A stretch of 64,000 bases of DNA from Cristatella mucedo (lineage: Eukaryota > Bryozoa > Phylactolaemata > Cristatellidae), in assembly GCA_009760855.2 (NCBI GenBank), contig WPIO01000009.1:184001-248000 (forward strand), read 5' to 3'. Positions 42,376 to 53,700 of the stretch are shown piece by piece (the first letter of the stretch is position 1; each line of letters starts with the position of its first letter). The translations under genes and the position numbers were made by a program. The notes under the pieces were generated by a model that was not told the origin of the DNA, ran no database searches, and saw nothing but the letters and a program-made list of their open reading frames with translations.

Positions 42376-43210
42376 TTGAATAGTTTAACAGATCACTGTA
42401 CCTTAGCCGGAGGAGCCCGGCCCAGCCGGGGCCGCGGGGGCTGCCCGCACCTCACGGTTCAGGAACAGGGACCGCATAGCTTCCGACCCGGAAATGGCAT
42501 CCGAGACGCACAGCCGCCGCAATGCTTTGCGTTTCTTGAGCGCAACGCCGAAGTCCACCAGGCAAGCTTAATTATCCTGCCATCAGCCATCCAGGGTGCC
42601 AACAATAAAGGGCCTTACCGCTGCCGACCGGTAGCCAGCTGTCAGGAAAGACCGGGCTGTGGCCTCGTACTTAAAAATGTTTTTCCATGCCACCTCCACC
42701 AGGGCATCCGTGCTGCGTCAAACGGCACCGTTACGTCGGTTATGACCGCGGTCGGTGCCGTGTCGATGACCTACTCCGGCTTGAGAGCCGGGCCCCTGGC
42801 GATCGGGATGGCAAGACTTGTCGAGAGGCAGGAAGGCGCTGTGGCCGAAAGAGCCCCGATTAGGCGACCCAAAACCAGGTTGTGGCGAGCCGTTATTGCT
42901 TGCAGCATCGGCTGGCAGTGGCTTAGGACGTGGCAGCCGGTCTCAGCCTCTGTGCGGCAAAGGCAGCATTTGGTGGCCGTTCCGGGGTATGACCGGCTCC
43001 TAGCGGCACCCACCGGCAGCACTCCAAGCGAGCGGCGAACGAACCGCCAGAACCGAAATGATAGGCTTGAGACCCGTGGTCTGAAAGTGGCTGCGTGTCG
43101 CTAACCTGTACGTGGCCAGGTAACAGCTGACCCTGCCCTAAGTGGGCTGGGCCGCCTAAGCCCTGCCCACTCAGCAAACCTGGCGAACTATTGCAGTTTC
43201 GATATGGCGC
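42376..43210 (-). mobile_element. R2-type non-LTR retrotransposon, C-terminal end (dead)
   Basis: Minus-strand translation gives a C-x2-C...H-x4-C knuckle (CCLCRTEAETGCHVLSHC), then ITARHNLVLGRLIGAL. A segment reading KPE, a stop, then VIDTAPTAVITDVTVPFD follows, and, after a frameshift, IFKYEATARSFLTAGY and PFIVGTLDGW. This is the restriction-like endonuclease domain of R2/NeSL-type elements (KPD...D-x-TVPF...K-Y). The premature stop and frameshift show a pseudogene. The 242-aa + strand frame here is its shadow. Confidence 0.85.
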
Positions 43211-43254
43211 CGCAAGGCACAAACGACTGCTTCATCTCGTCGGAGTCGGCTGAG

Positions 43255-43550
43255 ACCACTACGGTTTCTTACGCAACGACACCTACTCTCCTACTGCCGA
43301 CTACGGCGCATCCTTTTCAGCGGTCCTGAGCTGCTACTTCTATGCTACTCACTACCTCAACTGCTCTCCTGACTCTGCTACGCTTCCCACTTTCCCTTTG
43401 CTGCGTGAGACGAAGTCTGTTTTCTACCGAATGCGTACCGAAAGCCGCTTAGGCTGTGAGTGCGCTATACAAAACTCTCCTGCGTAACATCCACCTGGTC
43501 TTTATGACTTTGTGGAGTTACAGATGGAGATACATTACATTGCATTACGA
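43255..43550 (+). mobile_element. LINE family C 3' end inserted in the R2-like element
   Basis: It starts in the LRNDT-like segment and runs through TGAGACGAAGTCTG and CTATACAAAACTCTCCTGCG to GGAGATACATTACATTGC. R2-like sequence lies on both sides on the opposite strand. Confidence 0.85.
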
Positions 43551-43950
43551 CGTCCGAGCCGGCCAGCGAGATGCGGTAGCGGAGCCGCTTCGGGCATCGT
43601 CGCACACCCACCCACAGCAAGGCGGGGCCGAGCCTGTTTTCAGGGCCGAAGGTGGCTTGCAAGCACGCGTCGGGGGGGGGGAGCACCACACTCGACAGAT
43701 CTGAGCGACTCGGAGGATCGCCAAGTTGGCCGTGAAGCGTACGAGACCAAGGCCTCCGGCTGAGCGCAGTGCGAACGGGAAGTGTGTCGAGCTGAAGTTC
43801 GGCAAGCCGCACACGGACCGCACAAGGCATCGGGCTTTTGCCAGGGGGCGAGAAGGCGTGGCTGCACTATGCGAAGGTCCCTGTCAAGGGATGGACAGGC
43901 CTGCTCATCTCGGCCCTGTCCGAGACCGGATACCACTTGGTTAGCATCGG
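43551..43950 (-). mobile_element. R2-type retrotransposon, RT thumb region (dead)
   Basis: The minus strand encodes HFPFALRSAGGLGLVRFTAN and LAILRVAQICRVW, the GGLG...ILRVAQ thumb block of R2-type reverse transcriptases. It is in the order expected upstream of the endonuclease part at 42,376-43,210. Confidence 0.7.
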
Positions 43951-44534
43951 ACGTACTTGCTAAGACTACTAAGCGTAAGCTTGGAAAACATACAAATAAG
44001 TCAGGACTGAATGGTCATCGGCTAGAATGTGAGGACTATTCTATATTTTTATAGTTAGCATAAATCCATTCTAGCCAAGGCCAAGTATAGCTCTGCAAGA
44101 CATAAGTAAACCCCAGGTGCACAATCCGAAAATGCAGATGACGGCCATCAATTATCTTCTGCACCTCTTACAGTTTATCACCACTTCTGGTGATCCCAAT
44201 AGCAGTCTTAGAGGGTCATTCTTCAAAATTTTTTATAAGCAAGAGCAAAATGACCAGTAAATTCATGCCGACTGTAACAGAGGGCTTTTTCACTTTTTTT
44301 GCCGAGGTAAGCTCCTTCACCTTCAAGCCAGCCCCTTACGGACTGCATGTTGAAGTTCATTAGCCTCTTTATGCCGACTCGGGGCTCTCTAGTCCCCGTA
44401 TTAGGTCTTCCTTAAGATGAACTATCTAGATTTTCTTCGGTCCAACGTAGCTGGCGTGCAAGAATGACCTTAGCCGAACTGTAAGTAAAACCCTGGCCAG
44501 GAGAATTTACGTAACTTCCGCCCAGTCTTTTTGC
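43951..44534. other. Intergenic DNA, nothing recognised
   Basis: I see no gene or repeat in this stretch. Confidence 0.4.
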
Positions 44535-44815
44535 AACGTAATGTAATGTAATGTATCTCCGTCTGTAACTCCACAAAGTCATAAAGACCAGGTGGATGTT
44601 ACGCAGGAGAATTTTGTATATCGCACTCACAGCCTAAGCGGCTTTCGGTACGCATTCGGTAGAAAACAGACTTCGTCTCACGCAGCAAAGGGAAAGTGGG
44701 AAGCGTAGCAGAGTCAGGAGAGCAGTTGAGGTAGTGAGTAGCATAGAAGTAGCAGCTCAGGACCGCTGAAAAGGATGTGCCATAGTCGGCAGTAGGAGAG
44801 TAGTTTTCGTTGCGT
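44535..44815 (-). mobile_element. LINE family C 3' end
   Basis: It is the reverse orientation of the family C end, with the tail (TAATG)3 at about 44,539-44,555 followed by TATCTCCGTCTGTAACTCCA. This tail identifies the family C terminal repeat unit. Confidence 0.85.
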
Positions 44816-45444
44816 TTGCCGCTACTACTAAAGAAGCTTACCAGCTAAATACTTACAATAAACAATAATCTGAGGTAGTAAATCCAGTCAGGATTCAAAG
44901 CCATCCTAGCAGTAAAGATAGCACATCTGGTTGTTTATAACGACCTCCGTCGTCTTGATGGCATTTAAGACGAGGCTGAGAACTCAAAATTTCCAGGATT
45001 ATTCTCAGGCCGCTGGAATTTCCCCTTAGTCGGCTCCGTATGCTGCAATTGTGCTTGCACCTAGAAGTTAATCGACGTGGTTGGCTTCCAGAGCATTTAA
45101 AATGACTAGAACACGTTTATTTCTCGTGGGGTCCTATACAAATATAATGATGATAATATTGTTGTTATCATCATCAGGTTCAGGTTTACGATTAACTGGC
45201 GGTAGTTGCTCAGACATAAATAAGAAAGCAGATTAAGTGAATCCCGAAAACTGAAACGTGAAGCGGAGTCAGCCTCTGTGTGAACCCGTCTGCGAGCCAC
45301 TTCAACATCAACATGTAACTGCAACTGTCATTTTTCCTTATCGAGGAACGTCCACAATTCACCAGTCAATGTAGACGTCATACTTCTGATCCACATATCT
45401 AACTCCCTTGATAGCACCAATCATCTGACAATGCTTCTAAACAG

Positions 45445-45508
45445 CATCTGTAAAGTGGCTAGAAAAAGATTCAGTTTTCTGAGGGTGCTATACAAATGTA
45501 TTATTACT
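45445..45508 (+). mobile_element. LINE family A terminal block
   Basis: AGTGGCTAGAAAAAGATTCA, CTGAGGGTGCTATACAAATG and an ATT tail; only the last 60 bp of the element. Confidence 0.75.
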
Positions 45509-45799
45509 ACTATATCATATCCTGAACTTTGTTTCCACACTTTCCCACTAGTTAAGTTGTCATGAAAGCCGCTTTTCAGGACTCGATTTCTGGGTCTATA
45601 GAACTAAATCCCGACGCCCATCAATCCCCCACCTGCGTTTCCCTTCTTATCTTCACGTGCTAAGGGTGAGTGTCGGGGATGTTAGAAAAATTAGATCGAC
45701 GATGAAATTTTGACGATAAAGATAAAACTAGTTATAAATGCAATTCCAAAATTTGGTGGTTGTCAGATGACCGAAACACGGTAAATAAAGTGATTCCAT

Positions 45800-46543
45800 G
45801 GTTTGGTCAACTTGACCTCATGTCCCACTCGCCACCCACCCGGCTGCTCCCCACGTGGACTGCTTGTTCGCAGTGCTGCAAGCGGTTACAGACGAACCTG
45901 GGACGCTCATTCCCACTAATGTCGCGACAGTAGCCGGCCGCCAGAGCACTAACTCGTGCACCCCCCCCCCCTGCCGCCGCTGCCGCCGCCGCCCCTGATT
46001 CGAGCTGCACCGCGCGGCTGCAGCAGCTGGTCGTCTACTCGTCTCGTCGCTGCGTTGCTGCTAGCGACAGCTACCGGTCGCCGAGTACGGTTGCCAGCAG
46101 TCGCCAGAGCAGTATTTGGCGAGGCGGGGCTAGGGTGGTGACGAGGGAACGGGGGAAAGTCAATACAATCGAATTGGCTCGGGGCTCCCGTCGATGCCTT
46201 GCGCGACTGGCTTCATTGTTCAGCCTAGTGACGTCTGCGTACAACCGCTGCATCCTGCTGCCGTCGCTGGGGCGGCCTAGATCGGGTGTTGCCGGGCGCT
46301 CTTTGCCGGGTTGCAGCCCTCTGCGGCTTCGCTTGAAACGAAGTAGGTTCTGCTGAGTCGACGAAGTCTGAGCGCATGCCCGAGTTACTTGCAGTAGCCA
46401 CTTCAACCAACCAGAGCTTGGAACGACCTCTTCTTACCGCCTATGCGTGGCTCGCTACGGGTCCAGCTAGCTGCGGAAGTTCGAAGAATCCTCACTTCAT
46501 GTCGTGGTAATGTCGTCGTGTGGGATATCCTTGACCGAATGAG
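45800..46543 (+). promoter_or_regulatory. Possible promoter / 5' UTR of the WSC gene
   Basis: This is a CpG- and GC-rich block next to the first coding exon, with a C run at 45,960-45,971 and in-frame stops before the ATG. No TATA box or initiator is called; the assignment rests on position and composition only. Confidence 0.3.
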
Positions 46544-46673
46544 ATGAAATTAGTTAAGCTTCGTCGTAACATGCCGACCCAGCTTCGGAAGTTGGCCATC
46601 GCCCTTCTGGCATTTGCCAACGTCTACACCATTTTCATCTATGTTCATAGTCGTGCCGAGGATCGCGTTGAGG
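46544..46673 (+). CDS. WSC-sulfotransferase exon 1: signal anchor
   Basis: The ATG at 46,544 is the first in frame after a TGA 12 bases upstream; donor G|GTAAGT, phase 1. It encodes MKLVKLRRNMPTQLRK, then the hydrophobic LAIALLAFANVYTIFIYVH and SRAEDRVE. The positive residues before the segment predict a type II orientation (N-terminus in the cytosol). The last base (G) plus TT of the next exon makes a valine codon. Confidence 0.75.
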
Positions 46674-46729
46674 GTAAGTGACTTTAATGATATATATATA
46701 TATATATATATATGTATATCTATATATAT

Positions 46730-46767
<38 letters not shown>

Positions 46768-47669
46768 CTCTAGTACCACGTACGCTCTTGCAGACGCTCT
46801 CTGTGAGATTACCAATCTTCCAGGACCGCGTCATACCGGCTATTGGGCTTAAATTACACGGGATTCTGCCCTAGTTCAATTGTCGTGTATTCGATCGGAC
46901 CGTGCATGCTAGTTCTTGAAATAGCTCGAGAACTTCTCTGACGCTTTTAATTTTCTATCCTAGATAAGTGTTATAAAAGGGCCAGTGCACCATCCCTTGA
47001 TCGGTTATCTGATATTTGATTATTTACTCAGTCTGTATAGGCTGTTGCCTCTAGGACAGCTGTTCTCAACCTCTGGGTCGTGACCTCTTTAGGTGTCGAC
47101 CGATTCTTTCGCAGGGGTCGCTGAAGACCATCAGAAAACACGCATTTCCACATTTTGCACACCATAAATTTATGGTTGGGGGTCGCTACAATATGGGGAA
47201 CTGTATTACAGGGTTTCGGCACTAGGAAGGTTGAAAATCACTGCTCTAGGATATATTTTGTTCCTGGAACTGTCAATGTGGACAACATGCACCACATTTC
47301 TCATGTCAGATTCTTGTTCACGCAAAACTGACTTTATGGCTGACTGCAGGGGGTGTTTCGAGTCTACAGACAGTGCTGCCGTTGTGTATGCAGTCTCATT
47401 GGCTTCTTAGTGAGCTAGCTGATTAGTGATGGCACCAGGTAGGAGGGTGGCTGAGCCAGCAGCGACTAATTACTGTTTCACTGCTTATTTTCCTTGAGAT
47501 GTGATTGCAAGTGAGCTCAACTTTGGTAGTTTACGACCCAATGCTGTGCTGAGTGTGTTTGTACGTTAGCTCGACTGTTCGTGCGAGTGTGTGTTTGCAA
47601 TTGTGCGAAAGCGCATGTGTGTGCATGCATGTACATGTGCATGTTTGTGTATGTGTGTGTGCGAGAGTG

Positions 47670-47714
<45 letters not shown>

Positions 47715-50700
47715 ACGCGTGTGTGTGCGTGTGTGTGTGTGCGCGCATACTTGTGTTGCCACAGCGAGTGCAAGTTCTTCGGGATTTTGGTATTCCATCC
47801 AGTTCCCAATTTGAAAACCATTTTCTCAGTGTTACGTCGACCATCTGCTGCCATTCTAGCCACTACTTCCGGCTTCAAGGGCATGCGGTTTTTTACAGAC
47901 CGCACTTCGGTCTACCTATCTATTTCAGAGGAGTGAGCCGAAGATGCTACTCATGCTGGGCAGCCCACGGTATACCTGTAACGAATGAGCCGGCTGCAGC
48001 AAGACCCAGTGGTCGCTAATGCCTCTTATCCCACCCGGGCCTCAGTAGCCCTGTAATGAATGGCAGTGCCTGCTGATGCAGCTCGACTTCATTATTTCGG
48101 TCATTCTGACTGGCTCGTTGCTCCTGCTTGCGTCACAGTACGACATACATCAACAGTAAAGTGCTAGCCGTGCGCAGCTTGACCGCCTTTCGGTGCACTA
48201 AAAAAAAAAGGGGAAGGTACATTCGGCTAGTCCGATACTTAAAATGCTGCGGTGTGAGCTCTCTGTGCCTGCTGATGTTTTTCTTCCGGTGAGGCAATTC
48301 CTGATATGCGCAGATCGAATGTAGCCGGTCAAACCAAGACACGTGACTGGCGACAACCATCTGAGAATGCTGTCCTTTCATTGCTAGCATTCTCATTGTA
48401 TACTGTGCGCCGACCAGCTCCTATTGTCAAGTTGAGCCAAGGCAAGCGCGTATTGCTGAAATTCACCGGCAGCTTGGTTCACCTTAATGCAATCCGGTTT
48501 CATTTCGTGCACAGCATGCAGTTTATCAAGATTTATCAAGATGCAGCTCGGATGTATGACCCACTTACATAGCTATATAAGGCGTGTAGACTGGCTGGCC
48601 CAATGAAGCTCATTTTTAAATTAAGCTCTCTATATGCACATCCTTGAACGAGGTCTCTTTGATGTGCGTATGCCAAGGTTGCATTCATTCTTCGTTGGTG
48701 TGGTTCAAAATCACCCCTTCTTACAGCTAGTTTAATGCGTTCATAATGCGTTCATACAGCTAGTTTAATGCGTTCATTATCTCAGTTGGTGATCTCAGCA
48801 TTTTCGCAGCAAAGCTCAATGTAGTAAATCAATGTAGTAGTATCAGGAGGTCTTTTAGAGAATATCCGGCTAAAGCTGATTGCCACAAGAAGTCAACCGA
48901 ATCAAGTTCGTTTGACTACTAAAGCAAGCAACCTAGACTTCACAGAACCTGCATACTGGCTTGATCATGCCGTTACTTAATAATTCAGCTGTGGTTGGGT
49001 CTGCATTCAGAAGTAGCAAGTGTTCCACTCAGGGAGACTCAGATTGGCTGTACTGACCTTGCGGCCACACCAGACAGAGCGTTTTGAAGGTATAAACTCG
49101 TATTGTGGCTTTCTGGCAAGCTGGCTGGTGAACCCGTGGCAACTTGTGTCAGCACGATGATTGAGCACATTCGGTCGAATATAATATTAATAACATGCTT
49201 GATAATGCGCCCTCAGAGAACTCAATCTCTTCCTTACATTTGCTACAAAGGGAAACGCGATTGAATGGTGAGTAATATCATGCTTGATAAACAACATGAA
49301 TACCATGGTTAGGGGTGACATGCACAGGGTCAGCATGCAAATGTGGCTAGTGGCAGCATGCACAGTGTCAGCACCCATAAGCACATCAAGGACGAATCAC
49401 AGGGACCCACTAAATGCTTTCTTAAATAGGTGTGTTTTTAAGTTCTTTTTAAACATGGTCAAGTCAGGGGTTGTTGTGACGCAAGTCGGGAGGGAGTTCT
49501 AGGCTTTGGGAGCATACGAACTAAATGCGTGGTCTCCAAAGGATTTGAGGTTTGCACGAGGTATTGGTAAACTGTTGAATTCCGAAAAGCGGGTGGTACG
49601 ATGCGTAGCCTGGTGGGGCAGTAGATCTGAGAGAGGCTGGAGCCAAAGAATGAAGTGACCTAAAAGTGAGCGAAAAAACCTTGAAGTCGATGCATTGCTT
49701 TACTTGGAGCCAGTGCAGGTCGGCAAGAAGATGGCACAGGCCGGTAGACCAGCAAGCAGTGACTTACAGAAGTCAAGTCGAGATGTCACAAATGCATGGA
49801 CCAACTTAGATGTAGTATCTCTGTCTAAACAAGCCCGAATTTAGCAATGTTATGTAGCTGGAAGTAGGTAGACTTGATTGTGGAGCTGATGTGGTCGTTT
49901 AACGAAAGGACACTTTGGAACATGACACCTAGATTTCGTGCAGATTCTACTGGAGGTATGCTGGCAGAGCCGATTTTGAGCATCAGCCTCTCCAATTTCT
50001 GAGTCAAACTTGGTTTGCCCATAACTACTAAGTGGGTTTCATCAACATTAAATTTAAGAAAGTTGGTTGCCATCCATGTGCAGATGTGCAGAAGTCATCG
50101 ATGCATGCAACAAGGAAGTTGAAGGAATTTGACCTACTGGAGGGCTGAGAGGGATCCAAGCAAAGGTACAAAGATAGTAGGCATTGCAATAAAGTTATCT
50201 GTTGAAGTTGTAGGACCAGCTGCCGTATGCTCACTAGTGCTAGGGACATGCATGGTCTCAATTTCTGGGCTATCGTTGCTCCATCTGCTCTCAGCACTCC
50301 AGAACAGCAGTCTTCCTCAAAACAGTGCCCAAGCCATGATGGAAGAGAGAAGGCCAGGAGCTAAGATCTTTACAGCCCCTATAAACTTTGTATAAATTTA
50401 GAAAAGAAGCAAATATAAAGATATAAATAAAGAAGCATACAGCAAATGTCAAGGACTTGGTATCTCACAGCTCAGCTTCGGTAGGCGGGTTTCATTCTGC
50501 GGTCACTTGGACATTCTTGAATTAGGTCGACTCCAGCCTAGCACCTGTTCTGATCGGTTCTTTTTCCCAGGCACTATTGAGTGTGGGTTTGAGAAAGCTC
50601 AACAGAAGTCTCATTAAAACTGACGTTCGGTCACATATTGTGGCATGTAGTACATGAATATGTACTAATTGCAGGTGAACGAGAGCAGATTCGAAGATGC

Positions 50701-53700
50701 TTTATAGCTGCTTAGGTTGTGAAAAAGCCTCTCTTCTAATGCAGGAAGGCAATCGCCGTGTGTGGGGAGCCCTTGCACCGAAAGCAATGGTCTTAAAATC
50801 TCTGGAATTCCCAAAGATTGCTGGAAATAGCTTGCTAAGGTGAGCACTCAGTAGATAATTGCCCACTTTAAACTTGCCTGGCAGCTGAAACTGAGAGATT
50901 CAATTGGAGGGCAGACCATTGCAATGAAGGAAATCCAGACTGCTTTTAAATGGTAGTAATGGTTGTGCTGTGTTAAGCCAGGAATGTGCTTAATGCACAG
51001 ATGATTGATACTAGAATATTAGGTAGGGGATGCTTGAGGTAGTCTTTTACCCAAAGAAGGGAAGCGATAGGAATGGGCTTACTCAAGGAGACTGCCCATG
51101 TTACAGCTAGTGCAAGGGGTATCTACAATAGCAGCCTCACTGCAACAGATACCAGCGCTGGTTTGCACTAAGCCTCTAAGACAGTCACGATGGTACTATG
51201 CGTGGCAGCAGAGCAGAAGTCAGTGAAAACATTATAATGTGGTACATGTTTACAGTGATGCATAACAAGAATAATTTACACTACAACTAGCTAACCTGTG
51301 CCCTCCGAGAGCTATCCAAGGCAAGATCTGCTGCTGCATTAATATAATATAATTCATTTGTATAGTGCCCCAAAGAGAACTTAATCTCCCGGGGCTCGAG
51401 CCCATGACCTCAGCCAGGCCTTGGTCGGGGCAAGCACCTTAACCGTTGGTCCAAACCAGCTCGGCATCAATGAAACAGCTGAATCAGACAACCTTTGCTC
51501 TATGTTTGCTTTACTATTGGCTGCAGCTAATGTACAAAGATGCCCTTAGTTGAATTGTGATCTGTTCCAATCAGACGAAAGCCTGAACTTGCAATTAGAA
51601 AATACCTAGGTAAGATATGCTAAGATAGATCTAGAAGAAAAACATTGACTGGGAGTGACCATATAGTGGGGGTTTTGTAGGGCATTACAGCAGGGCACTC
51701 GGCCCAAGTAGGTGACTCGGTAGTTGGGCAGGAGACTGAGGCAGAAATCGTTTGTCGATAAGGTAGTGATTGACCCTCAGGCACTCGGACGGTGCACTGT
51801 GAGATTTTGAGATTAAGGGGGATGTGATTTTTTTATTGCGTATTGTGATTGTTCTATTAGCATATGGGCTGATGGCATTGTGGCCACAGGTTTATGGACC
51901 ATGCCGGTTTATGGGTAAGTGGTTTTATTGAGGGCGAGTCTTGGCCTGGAGAGAAGGGGCCAGTGGGAATGAGGGCGCTGGAAAGAATGGCTTTGAGCTG
52001 TCTCCCCCTGCGGAGCATTGGCAAAATACCCGGTTGTTCCTGTGCACTCGTTGTTTCCGTGTCGATGCTTGTTTGAGCTGTTTGAATCAAGCTACAGAGA
52101 AAGAAGCCGGTGCCGATCGGTGGCCCACTGTGACGACCTGACAGCCCTAAGTGTAGCCAGGTTTAAGCCAAGGAGTTTGCCAGACCTGGATTTCAGCACA
52201 GGCCGATTGCCAATCATCCGAGCAGAATCGTTTGGTCACACCGAAGCAGCACTTTAGGTAGCCCCAGCTCCTGGGCTAGGGGCACCATTGGCCCACCCCT
52301 TCCCCATGCCTGCAGTCGTAACATACCGATGACGCTTCAACAGCAGCGGCACACTGCTTTTCCTGGTCGGAGCTGAGCAGCTGACCAGGACTACTGTGCT
52401 TGCTTGGCTGAGGCTGCATTCGGATGCTGTGCTGCTGCTTGCTTAGACAGCGTGATCACTTCCAGCAACGATAGTACTGCTCTCCAGCTCTGTCTGGGAA
52501 CTTGATCGGTGGTTACAGCTCGAGATGAGCACCCACGGATGGCAGTGCACAAGTCTTGACCACCAGCAACTGGGATTTTTATGTTCTCCATCTGGAAATT
52601 AACTCCAGATGTGTTACAGGATGAGAAAGGCGATGGATTAGGTGGCTGATTCACCATAGCGAATTGCCTGTTTGACACGTATGCTGAGATTTTTCTTTTT
52701 AAATTTCATTACTGGGAGTTGAAATGAGTCTCAACGACGTAAGAGCGGTCGGGGTGAGGATTGAAGTAGAGATAGATCCAGGGGGACTATGTGCACGAGG
52801 CTCGACCTTCCATCGCACTGCATGCTCGTGAGCTCAGAAGGCTGCTGCCTCACTCTCGATACCCTGCTGCAACTGATGCCAGGGATCCATGACTGGTAGA
52901 GCTCCCCTCTGTCTGTCTGTCTGTCTGTCTGTCTGTGTGCGCGCTTGCATGAAAGGCTGGAACTTTCATTTTGCAACTAGCTGCATCGCTAGAGTGCTTT
53001 GCTTGCTTGGTGATATTGGGAGGTGTGAAATTTATTAGTTTGCTTGCATTTTAACGTTACTAATGAATAAAGGCAGGAAAAAGCCCACGATTCACAGATT
53101 GCCAGTTATCGACATTCGACGGGCAGCAGGAGTTGGTGCGCATAAGTCGACACTGCAGTTAACCCCTCCCTCACTGGTTAAGGTGCTCACCTTTAACGAC
53201 CGAGGTCAAGGTGAATGTATTTGATGACTGAGATCGCCAGCTCCAGCCTTGTGGCACATTCGAAGCATCTGAATAGAGATTAATGTATACAAATTGAGTA
53301 TACAAATGATTTATATTTTTACCTCCCTCCCGTAAAAAATCTTAGCTGATTAAACGGCCTCATTTGTATAGTGGCAGGAGAGCCTTCTCGGCTATCACCA
53401 CCACTTGCAGTTGGCAATAAGAAATCACCCAACTGCAGGATGCGTGCCCACGAACTCGCTCGTAAAGAGTGAGCACCTTACCTTCCGAGCTATCATAGCC
53501 CAACCCTGCCTTTCTCCCTCCCCCTAGGCAAGCCGGTTAGGTTATTAGTTTGCATGCAGTTTTGGCCAAGTTGGGTAGTTGTGAGAATGTTTATATTACT
53601 AACTGGGGACACCAGTTAGCATTTGTGTCTACACCTGAAAAATTCTGCCCAATGTTGCTTTATCTGGTCATCTAAGCGAATGAACTAGAACCTGTAACTA

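Noticed and set aside
42376-43104. 242-codon + strand frame
   Set aside because: The minus strand of the same DNA encodes recognisable R2-type knuckle and endonuclease motifs, so the + frame is a shadow.
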